Below are positions 8,638 to 17,129 of a DNA stretch of 44,045 nucleotides, piece by piece (position 1 is the stretch's first letter; each line of letters opens with the position of its first letter). The stretch lies in the NCBI GenBank assembly GCA_031270015.1, contig JAISYH010000055.1:1-44045 (forward strand). The letters run 5' to 3'. The notes beneath the pieces are model-generated. The model was not told where the DNA came from. It searched no databases and saw only the letters and a list, made by a program, of their open reading frames with translations. The DNA comes from Burkholderiales bacterium. GTDB taxonomy: Bacteria > Pseudomonadota > Gammaproteobacteria > Burkholderiales > Casimicrobiaceae. The position numbers and the translations under genes are program-made.

Positions 8638-9570
8638 ATGAATTTTTGTTTACCTATTAAGCATAACGCACAGCAACACAGACTGCGCGGTCTGATTCTG
8701 GGCGTTTTTCTTAGCCTTTTTTCTCTGGGCACGGCCTCGGCGCAAAGCGTTATTACCCTGTATCAACAAGATTTTGAAACGCCCAATAACGGTTGGGGTG
8801 ATGCGCAATGCACAAGCTTTGGTGATAATGCTCATCTGGGTGGCGTTTCAGCTTCTTACACCGGGCAAGGTGGCGTACCGTTTTATCAGGTGAACTCAGC
8901 CGACAGGCTTTGCATCACAAAAGTCGGCAGCACGGATGACATTGTTGATCCGGCGGCAACCGGCGGCAATTACGCTATCGGATTTCATGGATCCTCTGCC
9001 ACCGTCAATACCATTGAAAGCATTGGTTTTATCTTCGATCCGCAGGGTTTCAAATTTCTGAGCGGAACCTTCGACGCGTCATGGATAGGATTGCCAACAT
9101 TTTCCAGTACGACTTACGGATTTGTTCAGGATACAGACTATCCGGTCACCTTGCAGTTCTATGAAATTCCGAATGGCACGCCCAATACCAGCGTCAATAT
9201 CCAGGTGCCAACGAACCTCGGAGGCAATGCGCCGGTTCGCATCGACGCCACGACGCTGACGCCTTTTGCCAGCCAGGTCGAGACCCTTTCAAACGGCTAC
9301 TCGGAAGCTCAGCGTTTCACGCTGGACTGGAAGGAAATTGATTTCACTGTGGACATGACAAGTATGGCAGCGGATTCACGGGTCATGATGGTGCTCACGG
9401 GTTTGCCTCAATATCGCTACCTGGTAGTGGACAACCTCAACATCGTGGCAACGCTCAGCCCGCCCACCGATTATTCCATTGCGCCCGTTCCTGTGAATGG
9501 ACCTGCTTACTTGTTGCTTCTGACGCTGGCATTGGCTGGATTCGGAACGTACATGCAGCGGCGCCGTTAA
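8638..9570 (+). CDS. Secreted protein with C-terminal sorting signal (CTERM type)
   Basis: Start chosen at the ATG 10 bases after AAGGAG; an ATG three codons earlier is too close to the site. The 310-residue product has a signal peptide (core ILGVFLSLFSLGTASA, cleavage after SAQ or so). The mature part is Gly/Thr/Asn-rich and predicted to be beta-rich, opening with VITLYQQDFETPNNGWGDAQ, as in lectin-like or adhesin-like modules. The C-terminus has the tripartite layout of exosortase-type sorting signals: a short Pro-Val motif (IAPVPVNGP), a transmembrane helix (AYLLLLTLALAGFGTY) and a basic end (MQRRR). It is a variant of PEP-CTERM/IPTL-CTERM signals. No exosortase gene is in the window. Likely surface-anchored or released; ligand unknown. 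Confidence 0.65.
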   Translation: MNFCLPIKHNAQQHRLRGLILGVFLSLFSLGTASAQSVITLYQQDFETPNNGWGDAQCTSFGDNAHLGGVSASYTGQGGVPFYQVNSADRLCITKVGSTDDIVDPAATGGNYAIGFHGSSATVNTIESIGFIFDPQGFKFLSGTFDASWIGLPTFSSTTYGFVQDTDYPVTLQFYEIPNGTPNTSVNIQVPTNLGGNAPVRIDATTLTPFASQVETLSNGYSEAQRFTLDWKEIDFTVDMTSMAADSRVMMVLTGLPQYRYLVVDNLNIVATLSPPTDYSIAPVPVNGPAYLLLLTLALAGFGTYMQRRR

Positions 9571-9790
9571 TTCATTGCTGCGGGACGCCAGGAACGCTTG
9601 CCGAACACCTCTGCGATTAGTCCGAACTTTCGGCGAGAAGGAAGTTGTGCGGGGGTCCCGGATATTTGATGCAACTCAACATAAGCGGAGTTTGCGGGTA
9701 CAGTCAACGGCGACAGCGATAAACAGATAAAGCCGGACTTCGGCAGGACGCGCTTCGGCGACATCGATATGGACAAAGAGCGCTTTCCCC
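9571..9790 (-). pseudogene. Decayed IS481-type transposase fragment
   Basis: Read on the minus strand from about 9771, the sequence encodes HIDVAEARPAEVRLYLFIAV then VDCTRK, very like the integrase-core segment of IS481-family transposases (HID...GKLYLFVAIDRTSKFA). A shifted frame continues with AYVELHQI, the expected next residues, so at least one frameshift is present. Beyond that only FGLIAEVFGKRSWRP-like residues remain and no IS end was found. The fragment abuts the stop of the CTERM gene. It is a relic, not functional. Confidence 0.6.
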
Positions 9791-9797
9791 TATCTTG

Positions 9798-11027
9798 CTA
9801 CCCTCTCCTTCTCTCCAAAGCCAGCAAACGCAAAGCAATCGCCAGACAAATTCCCAAGCACAGCGCAAGACATAGCACGATTGCGCTCCAGCCGCCGATG
9901 TTCCACAGCGTCCCTGAAAATGTGCCGATGACACTGGAGCCAAAATAATACGCCCACAGATAAAGCGCCGAAGCCAATCCGCGCGCTCGTTTGGCGCGCC
10001 GCCCTACCCAACTACTGGCAACCGCGTGGCTGCCAAAAAAACCGAAGGTCGCCACTGCCGCGCCGAAGATGATTACCCACAAAGAACTCGCCAAAGTCAA
10101 CAACACACCGAGCAACGTTACCGCGACGACTATCCACAATACCCGCGCCAATCCCAAGCGGTCGGCAATTTTGCCCGTCCATGTGGAACTAAATATGCCA
10201 ATAATATAAATCAGAAAAATAGAACCGATTTGTCCCGTCGATAGTAAAAATGGCGGATTGACGAGGCGGAACCCGATAAAATTATAAATACTGATGAAAC
10301 TGCCGCATATCAAAAAAGCCAAAATAAATAGCCAAGGCATATACGAATCTCGGAGATGTGTTCGCATTCCGTCGAACATCAGCGCGAGCCGCAAAGGGCT
10401 TTGCCGGAAACGGCGAGATCGCGGTAGCAATTTCCAAAAGCCGATCAACATGATGAGCGACAATACGCCCAGCGCGACGAATGCCATTTGCCACGATGAA
10501 TGCTCGGCAACCCACGCGGAAATGAAACGCCCGCTCATACCGCCCATCGCGTTACCGCTGATGTAAAAACCCATTGCGTAGCCCAATCCTGAAAATTCGA
10601 TTTCTTCGCTGAGATACGCCATCGCCACCGCGGGCAACCCTGCCAACGCGACGCCTTGCAATGTGCGAAATAAAAAAAGATGAAAAAAATCGTCCGTCAA
10701 CGCGCAAGCGATCATCAAAAGCGACGCGACAAGCAATGAGGCAAGCATCACGATACGCCTTCCGAAGCGATCCGAAATGATGCTTATCACGATCAACATC
10801 ACCGACATGACGCCGGTCGCCGTCGAGATAAGAAGGCTGGCGCGCGCAGGGGAAATATCGAAACTCGCCGAAAACAACGGTAAAAGAGGTTGCGGCGAAT
10901 ACAAGAGCGCGAAAGTCGAAAAACCACCGAGGAACAACGCAATTTGCACGCGAAGAAACATGCGCGTGTGTGGAGATATTCCCGCTTCGAATTCGTCCGC
11001 CGTTTCTTTGTTACTCTCCCTTGCCAC
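9798..11027 (-). CDS. MFS transporter, YnfM-like drug/metabolite exporter
   Basis: A 409-residue inner-membrane protein with 12 predicted hydrophobic segments. The major facilitator motif A is visible between helices 2 and 3 (SDRFGRRIVML), and motif C-like residues follow later. The N-terminal part, with YSPQPLLPLFSASFDISPARASLLIS, resembles the YnfM group of proton-driven exporters. The first 20 or so residues are hydrophilic and lie in the cytosol. The gene is divergent from ppa with about 105 bases between starts. The substrate cannot be deduced; members often confer low-level resistance when overproduced. No regulator is adjacent. Confidence 0.85.
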   Translation of the reverse strand: MARESNKETADEFEAGISPHTRMFLRVQIALFLGGFSTFALLYSPQPLLPLFSASFDISPARASLLISTATGVMSVMLIVISIISDRFGRRIVMLASLLVASLLMIACALTDDFFHLFLFRTLQGVALAGLPAVAMAYLSEEIEFSGLGYAMGFYISGNAMGGMSGRFISAWVAEHSSWQMAFVALGVLSLIMLIGFWKLLPRSRRFRQSPLRLALMFDGMRTHLRDSYMPWLFILAFLICGSFISIYNFIGFRLVNPPFLLSTGQIGSIFLIYIIGIFSSTWTGKIADRLGLARVLWIVVAVTLLGVLLTLASSLWVIIFGAAVATFGFFGSHAVASSWVGRRAKRARGLASALYLWAYYFGSSVIGTFSGTLWNIGGWSAIVLCLALCLGICLAIALRLLALERRRG

Positions 11028-11083
11028 GATAGCTCTGCAAAATGATATGTTTTTCTATCATAACCGAACGACACGCCGAATAG

Positions 11084-11111
11084 TTGCGATATAATTTTAA
11101 ACACATATAAA
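11084..11111 (+). promoter_or_regulatory. Promoter for ppa
   Basis: TTGCGA (11084-11089) and TATAAA (11106-11111) are spaced by 16 bases, about 22 bases before the ppa start codon. A second -10-like TATAAT lies at 11090-11095 with no good -35. The GGAG ribosome site of ppa follows directly, so the leader would be very short. Confidence 0.4.
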
Positions 11112-11133
11112 TTCTTGATTACGGAGTATTTTC

Positions 11134-11679
11134 ATGAGTCTTGCCCGTGTTCCCGCAGGTCATAGTATCCCCAATGACTGTAATGTAATTATCGAAATTC
11201 CGATGCGCGGCGACCCGATCAAGTACGAAGTCGATAAAGATACCGGCGCCATTTTCGTGGATCGTTTCATGGCAACCTCAATGCATTATCCGTGTAATTA
11301 TGGCTACATTCCCAAGACGCTTGCCGATGATGGCGACCCTTGCGACGTATTAGTGCTTTCACCGATGCCGTTGATTACTGGCGTTGTGGTACGCTGCCGC
11401 CCTATCGGGATGCTGCGTCTCGATGACGAAATGGGCGGCGATGCCAAAATTCTCGCCGTGCCAATCGATAAATTGTCTTCCTATTACCGCGATGTCCATT
11501 CCCCGTACGATATTCCCGAAATTCAGTTGCAACAGATTTCCCACTTCTTCGAGCATTATAAAGACCTCGAACCCGGAAAATGGGTGCGCGTCGGCAGTTG
11601 GGTTGAAGCCGACGAAGCGCGCAAAGAAATTATGAAAGGCGCAGAACGTTATCACGCTTTAGGGAAAGGAGATGAGTAA
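11134..11679 (+). CDS. ppa: Inorganic pyrophosphatase (family I)
   Basis: Hydrolyses pyrophosphate to phosphate in the cytosol, pulling biosynthetic reactions forward. The 181-residue length fits soluble family I enzymes, which form hexamers in bacteria. Active-site landmarks are present: [12 protein letters not shown] with the substrate-binding Lys and Glu near residues 21-32, the Tyr in NYGYIPKT near 55-61, and the metal-binding cluster DDGDPCD at 65-71. A further Asp/Lys pair lies in [14 protein letters not shown] precedes the ATG by 7 bases. It is monocistronic, divergent from the MFS gene. Confidence 0.97.
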   Translation: MSLARVPAGHSIPNDCNVIIEIPMRGDPIKYEVDKDTGAIFVDRFMATSMHYPCNYGYIPKTLADDGDPCDVLVLSPMPLITGVVVRCRPIGMLRLDDEMGGDAKILAVPIDKLSSYYRDVHSPYDIPEIQLQQISHFFEHYKDLEPGKWVRVGSWVEADEARKEIMKGAERYHALGKGDE

Positions 11680-11694
11680 TTATTCAGGGGAGTT

Positions 11695-11847
11695 TCATTG
11701 ACATGCTTGAGAATGAACGACCTTCGGTTTGCGCTCAGTTTTCTTAGTATTACTGTCGGAGATTTCTACTTCGTTAACGATTTTTCGCTCATACGCTTTC
11801 CCTGTAGTTCCTAAGTGAATAGTTTTCAAATCAGTAAAACTTATTTT
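11695..11847 (-). other. Orphan open frame between ppa and amtB, possible gene remnant
   Basis: On the minus strand a 50-codon frame lies between two stops and reads, in part, DLKTIHLGTTGKAYERKI, VNEVEISDSNTKKTERKPK and VVHSQACQ. The residue composition (basic tail, alternating hydrophobics) looks protein-like, yet there is no ATG or GTG in frame and no ribosome site, so only a TTG could start it. It may be the 3' end of a lost gene or chance. The remaining bases of the ppa-amtB gap up to the hairpin at 11974 hold nothing else that I can identify. Confidence 0.2.
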
Positions 11848-11973
11848 TTAATAGGTTCTTCCAATTAATCTGGCTTATAATTGATTAGCGCGATTCAATG
11901 TCCCAATGCCCGTTTTTTTGACGTGGCAGTAAATGGTTGAAGACAACCAATGTTCTTTCATTTTCCAGAGAAT

Positions 11974-12001
11974 AAAAAAGCACGCCAAAGCGTGCTTTTT
12001 T
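11974..12001. terminator. Bidirectional intrinsic terminator
   Basis: AAAAAGCACGC (11975-11985) and GCGTGCTTTTT (11990-12000) pair around the loop CAAA, with T tracts in both directions. It lies 18 bases past the amtB stop and is clearly the end of glnK-amtB; it can also stop reading from ppa. Confidence 0.85.
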
Positions 12002-12019
12002 ATCGAACAACGCAATGAC

Positions 12020-13324
12020 TCAATAGCGATACGCCGACTCTCCGTGACTGGCGATATCGAGACCTTCGCGTTCGTGACCTTCAGGAACGCGCAATCCAAT
12101 GAGCAAATCGACCAGCTTATATAAAACTGCGGAAGCCACGCCTGACCATAAAATCGTAAATATCACACTCTTGAATTGTATCCAGAGTTGGGAGAGTATC
12201 GAAAAATCGGCGTCACCGGTGCCTCCCAAGAACGGCGCGGCGAAAACGCCCGTCAACAACGCGCCGATGATGCCTCCGATGCCATGTATGCCGAACACGT
12301 CGAACGCGTCGTCCGCTTTCAGCCGCCGTTTCAATCCGCTCACGCCCCAAAGGCAAAGCGGTCCGGCGACCAAACCAATGATGATCGCGCCCATCGGTCC
12401 CACAAAGCCGGCTGCCGGCGTAATCGCCACCAATCCACCGACCGCGCCAGACACCGCGCCAAGCACCGAAGGTTTGCGTTTGACCATCGCTTCTGTGCCG
12501 ATCCAGCCCAGTGTCGCCGCGCCGGTCGCCACAATGGTGTTGATGAAAGCCAGCCCAGCAAGACCGTCGGCGGCAACCGCCGAGCCCGCGTTGAAACCGA
12601 ACCAGCCCAGCCACAATAACGACGCGCCGACCATCGTCAACGTCAGCGAGTGCGGCATGAACGCCTCGCGTCCGAAGCCAATTCTTTTGCCGACGAAATA
12701 CGCGCCGACGAGACCCGCGATTCCGGCGTTGATATGTACCACCGTGCCACCCGCAAAATCCAGCGCGCCGTCTTGCGCCAATAAGCCGCCGCCCCAGACG
12801 ATATGCGTCATCGGCACATAGCTGAACGTGAACCACAACGCGATAAATAATAGGACTGCAGAAAACTTGATCCGTTCGGCAAACGCGCCGACGATCAGCG
12901 CCGAAGTAATGCCGGCGAAAGTCGATTGAAACGCGATCCAGACATATTCGGGAATATTGCCCTGCAAACTATCGACTGACACGCCTTTAAGAAACAGTTT
13001 GTCGAAATTGCCGACGAAATTTCCCTCTCCCGAAAACGCCAAGCTGTATCCGTAAAGACACCATAAAATAGTGACCATCGAGAAGATTACGAAAACTTGC
13101 ATCAGTATCGACAACATGTTTTTGCTACGCGCCAGCCCGCCGTAAAACAACGCAATGCCCGGAACGATCATCATGATGACTAATACCGATGAGATCAACA
13201 TCCAAGCCGTATCGCCGCTATTCAAAATCGCGGTTTCTTCGAGCGCGATGGTTTCTTGCGCCAACAAAGGTAAACTTAAGCCAAACAACGACAGCGCCGT
13301 AAAGGCGCTTGCAATTTTATTCAT
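12020..13324 (-). CDS. amtB: Ammonium transporter
   Basis: Inner-membrane trimeric channel that brings in ammonium. The start at 13324 follows GGAGG with good spacing and gives 434 residues; the frame is open further upstream but only across the glnK 3' region. An N-terminal signal-like segment ending in LLAQ is followed by 11 membrane segments. The pore landmarks are visible: the first twin His in GTVVHINAGIAGLVGAYF, the second in DVFGIHGIGGIIGALLTG, and the AmtB signature AFAERIKFSAVLLF. A short C-terminal cytosolic tail (EGLDIASHGESAYRY) is the docking region for the PII protein. glnK lies 16 bases upstream in the same operon, the classic pairing in which GlnK blocks the channel when nitrogen is plentiful. 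Confidence 0.96.
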   Translation of the reverse strand: MNKIASAFTALSLFGLSLPLLAQETIALEETAILNSGDTAWMLISSVLVIMMIVPGIALFYGGLARSKNMLSILMQVFVIFSMVTILWCLYGYSLAFSGEGNFVGNFDKLFLKGVSVDSLQGNIPEYVWIAFQSTFAGITSALIVGAFAERIKFSAVLLFIALWFTFSYVPMTHIVWGGGLLAQDGALDFAGGTVVHINAGIAGLVGAYFVGKRIGFGREAFMPHSLTLTMVGASLLWLGWFGFNAGSAVAADGLAGLAFINTIVATGAATLGWIGTEAMVKRKPSVLGAVSGAVGGLVAITPAAGFVGPMGAIIIGLVAGPLCLWGVSGLKRRLKADDAFDVFGIHGIGGIIGALLTGVFAAPFLGGTGDADFSILSQLWIQFKSVIFTILWSGVASAVLYKLVDLLIGLRVPEGHEREGLDIASHGESAYRY

Positions 13325-13340
13325 GATTAACCTCCGTGTA

Positions 13341-13679
13341 TCAGATCGCCGCTTCGTCGGCTTCGCCAGTGCGAATCCGTTTCGCGTGCAAAAGGTCGAA
13401 TACGAAAATTTTGCCGTCGCCGATCTTTCCGGTATTGGCAGCCTTTTCGATGGCTTCAATCGCTCTTTCGAGCAATGCGTCGGGAATCGCCGCTTCGATT
13501 TTTATTTTCGGTAAAAAATCGACGGCGTATTCTGCGCCTCGATACAGTTCGGTGTGCCCTTTTTGTCGCCCAAACCCTTTGGCCTCGGTGACCGTGATGC
13601 CCTGCACGCCTATCGCCGACAGTTCTTCACGCACTTCATCGAGTTTGAAGGGCTTGATGATCGCAATCAAGTATTTCAT
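13341..13679 (-). CDS. glnK: Nitrogen regulatory PII protein, GlnK type
   Basis: A 112-residue trimeric signalling protein that binds ATP/ADP and 2-oxoglutarate and controls AmtB. The start at 13679 follows AAGGAG with ideal spacing and gives the exact family N-terminus (MKYLIAIIKPFKLDEV). The T loop (residues about 37-55, GRQKGHTELYRGAEY) carries Tyr51, the uridylylation site. The second PII signature, TGKIGDGKIFVFDL, lies near residue 85. Being next to amtB, it is best called GlnK rather than GlnB. Upstream are a candidate sigma-70 promoter and a small leader hairpin. No sigma-54 element (TGGCAC-N5-TTGC) was found. Confidence 0.95.
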   Translation of the reverse strand: MKYLIAIIKPFKLDEVREELSAIGVQGITVTEAKGFGRQKGHTELYRGAEYAVDFLPKIKIEAAIPDALLERAIEAIEKAANTGKIGDGKIFVFDLLHAKRIRTGEADEAAI

Positions 13680-13710
13680 ACAGTACTCCTTGAAATAAGA
13701 ACGTTTGGCT

Positions 13711-13727
13711 ACGGGAATCACTCCCGT
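13711..13727 (-). promoter_or_regulatory. Small hairpin in the glnK leader
   Basis: ACGGGA and TCCCGT form a perfect 6-bp stem around a 5-base loop, 32 bases before the glnK start codon and downstream of the candidate promoter. It has no T tract, so it is not a terminator. It may affect translation or mRNA stability. Confidence 0.4.
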
Positions 13728-13791
13728 TAAGTCTTCTTCTCCTCACTCATTGGTTGTCAACGGGCAAAGAGAAGATACACGGCATAGGCAC

Positions 13792-13820
13792 ACTTTAAAA
13801 TAAAATGCCGGACGTCGCAA
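13792..13820 (-). promoter_or_regulatory. Candidate sigma-70 promoter for glnK-amtB
   Basis: On the minus strand TTGCGA (13820-13815) and TAAAGT (13797-13792) are 17 bases apart, about 115 bases before the glnK start. The -10 matches consensus at four of six positions. Nitrogen control in this operon is often by sigma-54, which I could not see, so this remains tentative. Confidence 0.35.
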
Positions 13821-13957
13821 GTTTTTTTATGGCATATACGCCGATTTTTTGTGTCGGCAAGCGTAATCGTATATCGCCACTCCAAATATCCGCCAAAACG
13901 GTGCGCTTACCGCGCCAACAAAGCGCATAGCACAGCTTCCAATTACGAATTATCGAA

Positions 13958-14128
13958 TTACGCGATGTTCCAGAAAATCATTGCGCCGTCCGTCAACCTC
14001 AACAATACACGATATTTGCCTTTCGGTTTTTTGGAGTTGATGGACATTATTGCATCGCCCTCTACAAGCATCCTTTCAGCAATTCTCGTGTGTACGTCCG
14101 ACATCGTAAGCGTTAATCGTGATTTCAT
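13958..14128 (-). CDS. Possible 56-residue protein
   Basis: The frame starts at ATG 14128-14126 and encodes a basic protein with segments SDVHTRIAERMLVEGDAIM and KGKYRVLLRLTDGAMIFWNI, the latter shaped like two beta strands. It looks more protein-like than its surroundings. The ribosome site is poor (GGTAG 9 bases upstream). No family is recognised. It could equally be a remnant of a longer gene, since a different minus-strand frame upstream (about 14150-14280) also reads plausibly. Confidence 0.25.
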   Translation of the reverse strand: MKSRLTLTMSDVHTRIAERMLVEGDAIMSINSKKPKGKYRVLLRLTDGAMIFWNIA

Positions 14129-14186
14129 GGTTAATAACTACCATTATCAAAAAATAGCGATAACGTATTTTGAGGATACATTGGAA

Positions 14187-14210
14187 GCGGTCCAAACGAC
14201 CGCCGTTTTT
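14187..14210 (+). terminator. Orphan intrinsic-terminator-like hairpin
   Basis: GCGGTC (14187-14192) pairs with GACCGC (14198-14203) across the loop CAAAC, and CGTTTTT follows. It has the layout of a plus-strand terminator, but no plus-strand gene lies upstream between glnK and here. It may end a small RNA, an antisense transcript or a lost gene. Confidence 0.45.
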
Positions 14211-14676
14211 AATCTTTTCTCGATACTGATTTCCCCGATGATTCTTGTGGCTCTTGTTATCGTGTTCGCGATCTTACCAAGCAGCGGGCAGCGACAACAT
14301 TAAAATAAAAACCTCCGCTCAACAGAAAAGCGCCACAAGCGATACCCGATGTGAAAAACTAGTGAGGACGATCACAACTATGAGCAATGATAAACGACGC
14401 AACAGCGAAATTTTCGGATTACCGTTTGGCGTTGCCAAAGCCATTGTCCCGTTCTTTCAATGGCAAATTGCTGAGGTGTTCCCGATGAAAATCATCCTCG
14501 CTACCTTTCGGAAGCTTGCCTGCTATCTCGGATTTGTGTCCACGAAAACCCAAAAAGCAAGCGCGGCAACGAGAAACCACGCACATAAAAGACAACCCTC
14601 ATTTTTCATTGACGTCGCCCTTTTCGCATTTTAGGACACGCCAACGCCGTTTTTGCCTGAAAATCGGCGCCAAGCG

Positions 14677-14695
14677 ATAACCACAAGGTTATAAT
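14677..14695 (+). promoter_or_regulatory. proS -10 element overlapped by a palindrome
   Basis: A perfect TATAAT lies at 14690-14695, 37 bases before the proS start. It is the right arm of the palindrome ATAACC-ACAA-GGTTAT (14677-14692). No good -35 is found at the usual distance. The palindrome could be an operator or chance. Confidence 0.35.
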
Positions 14696-14731
14696 AGTCG
14701 TTCGCAAAATAGCCTCTTTTTTAATTGAATC

Positions 14732-16474
14732 ATGCGTCTTTCCCGTTTTTTTCTAACCACCAGCAAAGAAACTCCGGCGGAAGCCGAAATCGCCAGCCAA
14801 AAACTGATGTTACAAGCAGGCATCATCAAAAAAGTATCGTCCGGCATTTATAACTGGATGCCGCTTGGACTGCGTGTTTTACGTAAAATCGAAAACATCG
14901 TGCGCGAAGAAATGAATCGCGTTGGCGCTATCGAGCTTTTGATGCCGAATGTCGTTCCCGCCGAATTGTGGCAAGAAACTGGACGCTGGGACAAATTTGG
15001 CCCGCAGCTTCTGAAAATCAAAGACCGCAATGACCGCAATTTTCTCTTTGGTCCGACGCATGAAGAAGTCATCACTGACATCATTCGTAAAGAAGTCAAT
15101 AGTTATCGCCAACTGCCAGTGAATCTTTATCAGATTCAAACTAAATTCCGCGATGAAATCCGTCCGCGTTTCGGCGTGATGCGCGCGAGAGAGTTCATCA
15201 TGAAAGACGCTTATTCTTTCGATGCCGATAAAGACGGTTTGTCGAAATCTTATCAACAGATGTACAGCGCTTATGGACGCATTTTCACGCGCTTGGGGCT
15301 GGCATTCCGCGCCGTTGCCGCCGATAACGGCGCAATCGGCGGCTCGATGTCGCACGAGTTTCAAGTGCTTGCCGATTCCGGCGAAGATTTGATCGCCTAT
15401 TGTCCCGACTCCGATTACGTTGCCAATATCGAGCTGGCAGAAGCTATCGCGCCGAACGTTCCCCGCGCCGCGCCGCAAGAAGTGATGGAAAAAGTACCGA
15501 CGCCGAATATGACTACCTGCGAAGCAGTCGCCGAATTATTGGTCTTGCCATTGCAGCGCACAGTAAAGTGTTTGATGGTGGTCGCCGGTGATGAAGGCGC
15601 GGAACGTTTGCATATGTTGCTCATTCGTGGCGATCATTCGATGAATGAAGTAAAAGTCAGCAAACTGCCCGGATTGACACAGTGGCGTTGGGCGAACGAC
15701 GCCGAAATCGTCGCGGCGATGAACTGCGCGCCAGGTTATTTAGGTCCGGTATCATTGCCAAAAGACATGCCGCTGATCGCTGACCGTTCAGTAACGGTAA
15801 TGAGTGACTTTGTTTGCGGCGCGAATGAGGAAGGTTTTCACTTGCGCGGCGTGAATTTTGGTCGTGACGCGCGCGAACCGGATATCGTCGCCGATATCCG
15901 TAACGCGCAAAAAGGTGACCCCTCCCCCGACGGCAAGGGCGTACTCGATCTGATGCGTGGCATCGAGGTCGGTCATGTGTTCGCGCTTGGCAACGTTTAC
16001 GCCGAAGCGATGGGCGCGACCTTTCTCGACGATAAAGGGCAATCACACACAATGGAAATGGGTTGCTACGGCATCGGTATCACCCGCATCGCCGCCGCCG
16101 CCATCGAGCAGCATCACGACGAACGCGGCATCATCTGGCCTCAAGCGATGGCGCCGTTTATTGTTGCCATTGCGCCGGTCGGTTATCAGCGCAACGATGC
16201 CGTACGCGAAGCCGCAGATACGCTGTACGCGCAATTACAATCGCTCGGTATCGACGTATTGCTCGATGATCGCGGCGAACGACCGGGCGTCATGTTCGCC
16301 GATCTCGAATTGATCGGTATTCCGCACCGCGTCACCATCGGCGAGCGCAGTTTGAAAGAAGGAAAAATAGAATATCAAGCCCGCAAAGAAAGTACGTCCG
16401 TTGCTATGAACGCAGAAGAAATGATTGGCTTTTTACAGAAAAAATTGACGGAAGGCGAGATATCTGCGCCATAA
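14732..16474 (+). CDS. proS: Prolyl-tRNA synthetase (bacterial type)
   Basis: Charges tRNA-Pro with proline in the cytosol. The 580-residue length fits the bacterial ProS form. Class II motifs are clear: the N-terminal [20 protein letters not shown], motif 2 with [17 protein letters not shown] near residue 135-155, and motif 3 with [17 protein letters not shown] near 440-455. Between motifs 2 and 3 lies the YbaK-like editing insert (about 225-400) that hydrolyses mischarged Ala-tRNA-Pro, with the conserved [16 protein letters not shown]. The C-terminal anticodon-binding domain starts near residue 475. It heads proS-lytic transglycosylase-gluQ, with a 24-base gap to the next gene. Confidence 0.96.
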   Translation: MRLSRFFLTTSKETPAEAEIASQKLMLQAGIIKKVSSGIYNWMPLGLRVLRKIENIVREEMNRVGAIELLMPNVVPAELWQETGRWDKFGPQLLKIKDRNDRNFLFGPTHEEVITDIIRKEVNSYRQLPVNLYQIQTKFRDEIRPRFGVMRAREFIMKDAYSFDADKDGLSKSYQQMYSAYGRIFTRLGLAFRAVAADNGAIGGSMSHEFQVLADSGEDLIAYCPDSDYVANIELAEAIAPNVPRAAPQEVMEKVPTPNMTTCEAVAELLVLPLQRTVKCLMVVAGDEGAERLHMLLIRGDHSMNEVKVSKLPGLTQWRWANDAEIVAAMNCAPGYLGPVSLPKDMPLIADRSVTVMSDFVCGANEEGFHLRGVNFGRDAREPDIVADIRNAQKGDPSPDGKGVLDLMRGIEVGHVFALGNVYAEAMGATFLDDKGQSHTMEMGCYGIGITRIAAAAIEQHHDERGIIWPQAMAPFIVAIAPVGYQRNDAVREAADTLYAQLQSLGIDVLLDDRGERPGVMFADLELIGIPHRVTIGERSLKEGKIEYQARKESTSVAMNAEEMIGFLQKKLTEGEISAP

Positions 16475-16498
16475 TAATATTTTTACGCTATTCCGCTT

Positions 16499-17119
16499 AT
16501 GCGTTACTTGATCTTCTTTACTCTACTTCTTGCGCTGTGTTTGTCTGCTGGCGCGTATGCGGGCGCCCAGATCGAAGAACAATTGATACCGTCCGTCGTC
16601 GCTGGATTGCAGCGTTCGTTATCGGACCGTCCCGTTCCTACCGACTATCAAAGCCGTCCCGAAGTCAAGGCATGGATCAACGCGATCTCGCCGAAACTCA
16701 AAAAACGTGTTCCCGACGACAATGAGCGTAACGAGCTGTTGGCGACCGTACACTACGAAGGCATCCGCGCCGGACTGGATTTGCAACTTCTACTCGGCGT
16801 CATCCATCACGAAAGCGGTTTCAAAAAATACGCGATCTCTGTCGCCGGCGCGCGCGGATACATGCAAGTCATGCCTTTCTGGTTGAAACTAATCGGCAAC
16901 GAAGAACAAAATCTTTTTCACTTGCGCACCAACCTGCGTTACGGTTGCGTGATTCTGCGCCATTATCTCGATATGGAAAACGGCGACCTTTTTCGAGCGT
17001 TGGGACGATATAACGGTAGCCTCGGTCGCGCCGAATATCCAAACGCGGTCTCGGCGGCGATGAAATTATACGAAATCCCACGAGAAGCGCCGCCTCGAAC
17101 CGCCGCCATCGCGCATTAG
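16499..17119 (+). CDS. Small lytic transglycosylase, SLT domain
   Basis: A 206-residue secreted protein. A signal peptide covers about residues 1-22 (LLLALCLSAGAYAGA). The SLT (goose-lysozyme-like) domain runs from about residue 95 to 190. The catalytic Glu is E105 in VIHHESGFKKYA. The other family motifs follow: GARGYMQVMPFW, NLRYGCVILRHYLD and ALGRYNGSLG. Such enzymes cut the MurNAc-GlcNAc bond in peptidoglycan with formation of anhydroMurNAc. It stands between proS and gluQ, a place where such a gene is common in betaproteobacteria, and is likely cotranscribed. It could help in wall remodelling; no partner is indicated. Confidence 0.88.
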   Translation: MRYLIFFTLLLALCLSAGAYAGAQIEEQLIPSVVAGLQRSLSDRPVPTDYQSRPEVKAWINAISPKLKKRVPDDNERNELLATVHYEGIRAGLDLQLLLGVIHHESGFKKYAISVAGARGYMQVMPFWLKLIGNEEQNLFHLRTNLRYGCVILRHYLDMENGDLFRALGRYNGSLGRAEYPNAVSAAMKLYEIPREAPPRTAAIAH

Positions 17120-17129
17120 TTTCACTTCC

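Larger units (their letters stand above)
13821..14731. other. 0.9-kb stretch with no convincing gene
   Basis: Between the glnK promoter and proS, frames on both strands are open in places but show no recognisable family, poor ribosome sites and unlikely composition. Items worth noting are listed separately: a 56-residue minus-strand frame (13958-14128), a plus-strand terminator-like hairpin (14187-14210) and a palindrome over the proS -10 region. A plus-strand frame at 14380-14634 with a possible ribosome site (GAGGACG) is probably chance. The stretch may be decayed coding DNA or may host a small RNA. Confidence 0.4.

Noticed and set aside
12099-12821. 240-codon plus-strand frame inside amtB
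   Set aside because: Composition (Pro, Ala, Thr, Ser) is the mirror of membrane-helix codons of amtB; no start signal or family.
13680-13850. Sigma-54 promoter for glnK-amtB
   Set aside because: No GG and GC elements with the correct spacing were found on the minus strand.
13851-14303. 150-codon plus-strand frame in the glnK-proS gap
   Set aside because: Non-ATG start, mixed composition, and the terminator-like hairpin lies inside it; only its last hydrophobic part looks protein-like.
14380-14634. 84-codon plus-strand frame with a possible ribosome site
   Set aside because: No recognisable pattern; residue use unlike neighbours; kept only as a remark in the gap entry.
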